NCBI GenBank assembly: GCA_964515055.1
Contig: CAZEUG010000044.1
Location: forward strand, 1-6,347
Origin: QAMX01 sp964515055
GTDB lineage: Bacteria; Bacillota; Clostridia; Oscillospirales; QAMX01
Reading direction: 5' to 3'
DNA: 6,347 nucleotides
Made by a program: the position numbers and the translations under genes. Positions within the stretch are counted from its first letter, which is position 1, and every line of letters starts with the position of its first letter. Below the pieces are notes generated by a model. The model ran no database searches, had not been told where the DNA came from, and saw only the letters and a list, made by a program, of their open reading frames with translations. Below are positions 5,718-6,347 of this stretch, one piece after another.

Positions 5718-5839
5718 CCCCTTGTGGATTCGCAGCGGCTGACAGCGGACAACCACCCACAAGCCTCCCCTGTGTACAGGGAGGTGGTGCGGCGAAGCCG
5801 CGCCGGCGGGACTGCTGTTCGATGCAGGGCAACCTTCCC
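5718..5839 (-). repeat. Dispersed GC-rich repeat element, copy B (inverted relative to copy A)
   Basis: Read on the minus strand this matches 13-112. The core 5718-5782 equals copy A's core in length and order of blocks. Two hairpins are visible: GCGGC/GCCGC around TTC at 5789-5801 (also GCGG/CCGC with a CTTCG loop), and CCTCCC/GGGAGG arms within 5764-5786 around a TGTACACA-like centre. Copy B is longer than copy A between the two blocks because copy A lacks the first hairpin. A minus-strand frame of 174 codons crosses this element, but its Arg- and Pro-rich product has no counterpart in copy A, so it is not called as a gene. The role is unknown; paired hairpins suggest a small structured repeat that may act in transcripts. 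Confidence 0.65.
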
Positions 5840-5906
5840 TGCCTGCCACCCACCTTCCCCTCACGCCGTCACTGAAGGTGACTGAAAGGGAAACTACGGT
5901 TGGAGG

Positions 5907-5966
5907 TGCGCACTCAGACAGCATTTTCTCTCCCTCAACTCCCTTATATCGGAGGGAGGCTTGCAG
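5907..5966 (+). repeat. Partial copy C of the dispersed element
   Basis: CTCAGACAGCA (5913-5923) corresponds to CACAGACAGCA in copy A, and TCCCTTATATCGGAGGG followed by AGGCTTGC (5940-5964) corresponds to copy A's TCCCTCTTACACAAAGG and AGGCTTTG. The arms CTCCCT/AGGGAG form a hairpin as in the other copies although the bases between them differ, which suggests the fold rather than the sequence is kept. The GGGTGGTTGTC half is missing, so the copy is truncated. Confidence 0.45.
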
Positions 5967-5978
5967 ATCGCCTGAGCC

Positions 5979-6007
5979 GGAGGAATGCCGCAGAAAACAG
6001 CAACGCC
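5979..6007 (+). repeat. Partial copy D of the dispersed element (left part only)
   Basis: GGAGGAATGCC followed by CAGAAAACAGCAA repeats the left part of copy A (15-44) with about five differences in 28 bases. It starts some 15 bases after partial copy C and in the same orientation, so C and D look like broken tandem copies. The stretch from here to the tRNA terminator at 6092 shows no gene. Confidence 0.4.
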
Positions 6008-6091
6008 TCAAGCACGCCACGCCAGCTCCCTTTGCTCAACCGATCATCAGAGCGACTCCGCCGAAAAATGCAGGGCATACATCGCAGAGAT

Positions 6092-6139
6092 AAAAAAACA
6101 GACACCCGCTTCGATACATTTCGTATCAAAACTGGTGTC
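6092..6139 (-). terminator. Intrinsic terminator of the tRNA operon
   Basis: On the minus strand GACACC (6139-6134) pairs with GGTGTC (6106-6101), and an inner stem GATAC/GTATC extended by A-U and G-U pairs closes the loop. CTG and seven T residues (6098-6092) follow directly. It lies five bases after the CCA end of tRNA-Tyr, so it ends the tRNA transcript. Confidence 0.85.
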
Positions 6140-6144
6140 CAGTT

Positions 6145-6229
6145 TGGTGGGAGAGGGTGGATTCGAACCACCGAAGTCATAGACAGCAGATTTACAGTCT
6201 GTCCCCTTTGGCCACTCGGGAACTCTCCC
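6145..6229 (-). tRNA. tRNA-Tyr (anticodon GTA)
   Basis: This is an 85-base class II tRNA with encoded CCA. The acceptor arms are GGGAGAG/CTCTCCC with discriminator A, the D stem is CCC/GGG, the anticodon loop is CTGTAAA with GTA at 6195-6193, a 13-base variable arm contains a GTC/GAC stem, and the T arm is GGTGG-TTCGAAT-CCACC. Tyrosine identity follows from the GTA anticodon and the long variable arm. The first anticodon-stem pair is an A-C mismatch (27-43), with four regular pairs inside it. It is the last gene of the tRNA cluster. Confidence 0.96.
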
Positions 6230-6272
6230 ATATGAAATTGTTTCGCCCGGCTGCTGAACAGTTCGGAGAAAA

Positions 6273-6347
6273 TGGAGCTGGTGGACGGACTCGAACCCCC
6301 GACCTGCTGATTACAAATCAGCTGCTCTACCAACTGAGCTACACCAG
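6273..6347 (-). tRNA. tRNA-Thr (anticodon TGT), cut at the window edge
   Basis: The cloverleaf is complete except for the first 5' base, which should lie just outside the window. The acceptor 3' half CACCAGC pairs with CTGGTG plus the missing G, followed by discriminator T and an encoded CCA at 6275-6273. The D arm contains AGCTCAGTTGGTAGAGC, the anticodon stem-loop is GCTGA-TTTGTAA-TCAGC with TGT at 6315-6313, and the T loop is TTCGAGT. It is separated from tRNA-Tyr by 43 bases with no terminator, so the two are probably cotranscribed and processed; the promoter and any further tRNA genes lie outside. Confidence 0.95.

Noticed and set aside
1..5839. Composite transposon flanked by copies A and B
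   Set aside because: No transposase gene, no terminal inverted repeats or target duplication that I can see, and the enclosed genes look chromosomal.
5329..5853. Minus-strand frame of 174 codons across repeat copy B, and the antisense frame at 5559-5885
   Set aside because: Arg-, Pro- and Cys-rich products made of repeat sequence; the frame is not kept in copy A and it runs through the operon promoter.
5718..6007. Repeat cluster as a CRISPR array
   Set aside because: Copies are in mixed orientation, diverged, unequal in length and not regularly spaced, and no cas gene is present.
5944..6333. Minus-strand frame of 129 codons
   Set aside because: It is a translation of the two tRNA genes and their terminator; GEFPSGQRGQTVNLL and similar strings are the usual spurious product of a tRNA-Tyr gene.

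Overview
The window reads as a piece of a Gram-positive (Bacillota, Clostridia) chromosome. The sequence is fairly GC-rich, ribosome-binding sites of the AGGAGG type sit in front of almost every gene, and both tRNA genes encode their 3' CCA. Several protein families here (a DUF6512-like membrane protein, an ECF sigma factor with a small membrane partner, a SEVxP-type Gfo/Idh/MocA protein) and the short GC-rich dispersed repeats are typical of gut Oscillospirales-like genomes. The order-level assignment is inference. Every convincing gene is on the minus strand, so transcription runs from the right end to the left end.

From right to left: (1) 6347-6092 holds a tRNA cluster, tRNA-Thr(UGU), cut by one base at the window edge, then tRNA-Tyr(GUA), closed by an intrinsic terminator. 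(2) 6091-5470 has no credible gene. It is a repeat-rich spacer with one minus-strand copy and two partial plus-strand copies of a dispersed element. (3) 5468-2428 is a three-gene operon: a promoter and a leader carrying a strong palindrome, then a sugar phosphate isomerase/epimerase-like TIM barrel, an AraC-family regulator starting one base after the first gene's stop, and a Gfo/Idh/MocA-family protein 11 bases further on. (4) 2427-856 is a sigma-factor operon: a possible ECF-type promoter, an ECF sigma factor that probably starts at TTG, an overlapping single-pass membrane protein that is probably its anti-sigma partner, a possible 28-residue ORF, and a perfect 17-bp-arm terminator hairpin. 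(5) 781-194 is a five-helix membrane protein of the DUF6512 type whose stop codon sits in a hairpin loop. (6) 112-13 is a second copy of the dispersed element, in the opposite orientation to the copy at 5718-5839, so all five main genes lie between inverted copies.

The operon in (3) looks like a self-regulated carbohydrate or polyol module. The AraC protein has an N-terminal cupin-like sensor half, the TIM barrel has the expected four metal ligands, and the oxidoreductase-like protein lacks the usual catalytic lysine of the EKP motif but has a Y-x-x-H segment resembling that of the NAD-dependent glycosidase family GH109. No transporter is present, so the substrate cannot be named. The sigma/membrane-protein pair looks like a standard envelope-signal switch whose targets are unknown. 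I see no convincing new defence or mobile system. The best leads are the inverted repeat copies, the unusual active-site signature and the palindrome in the operon leader.
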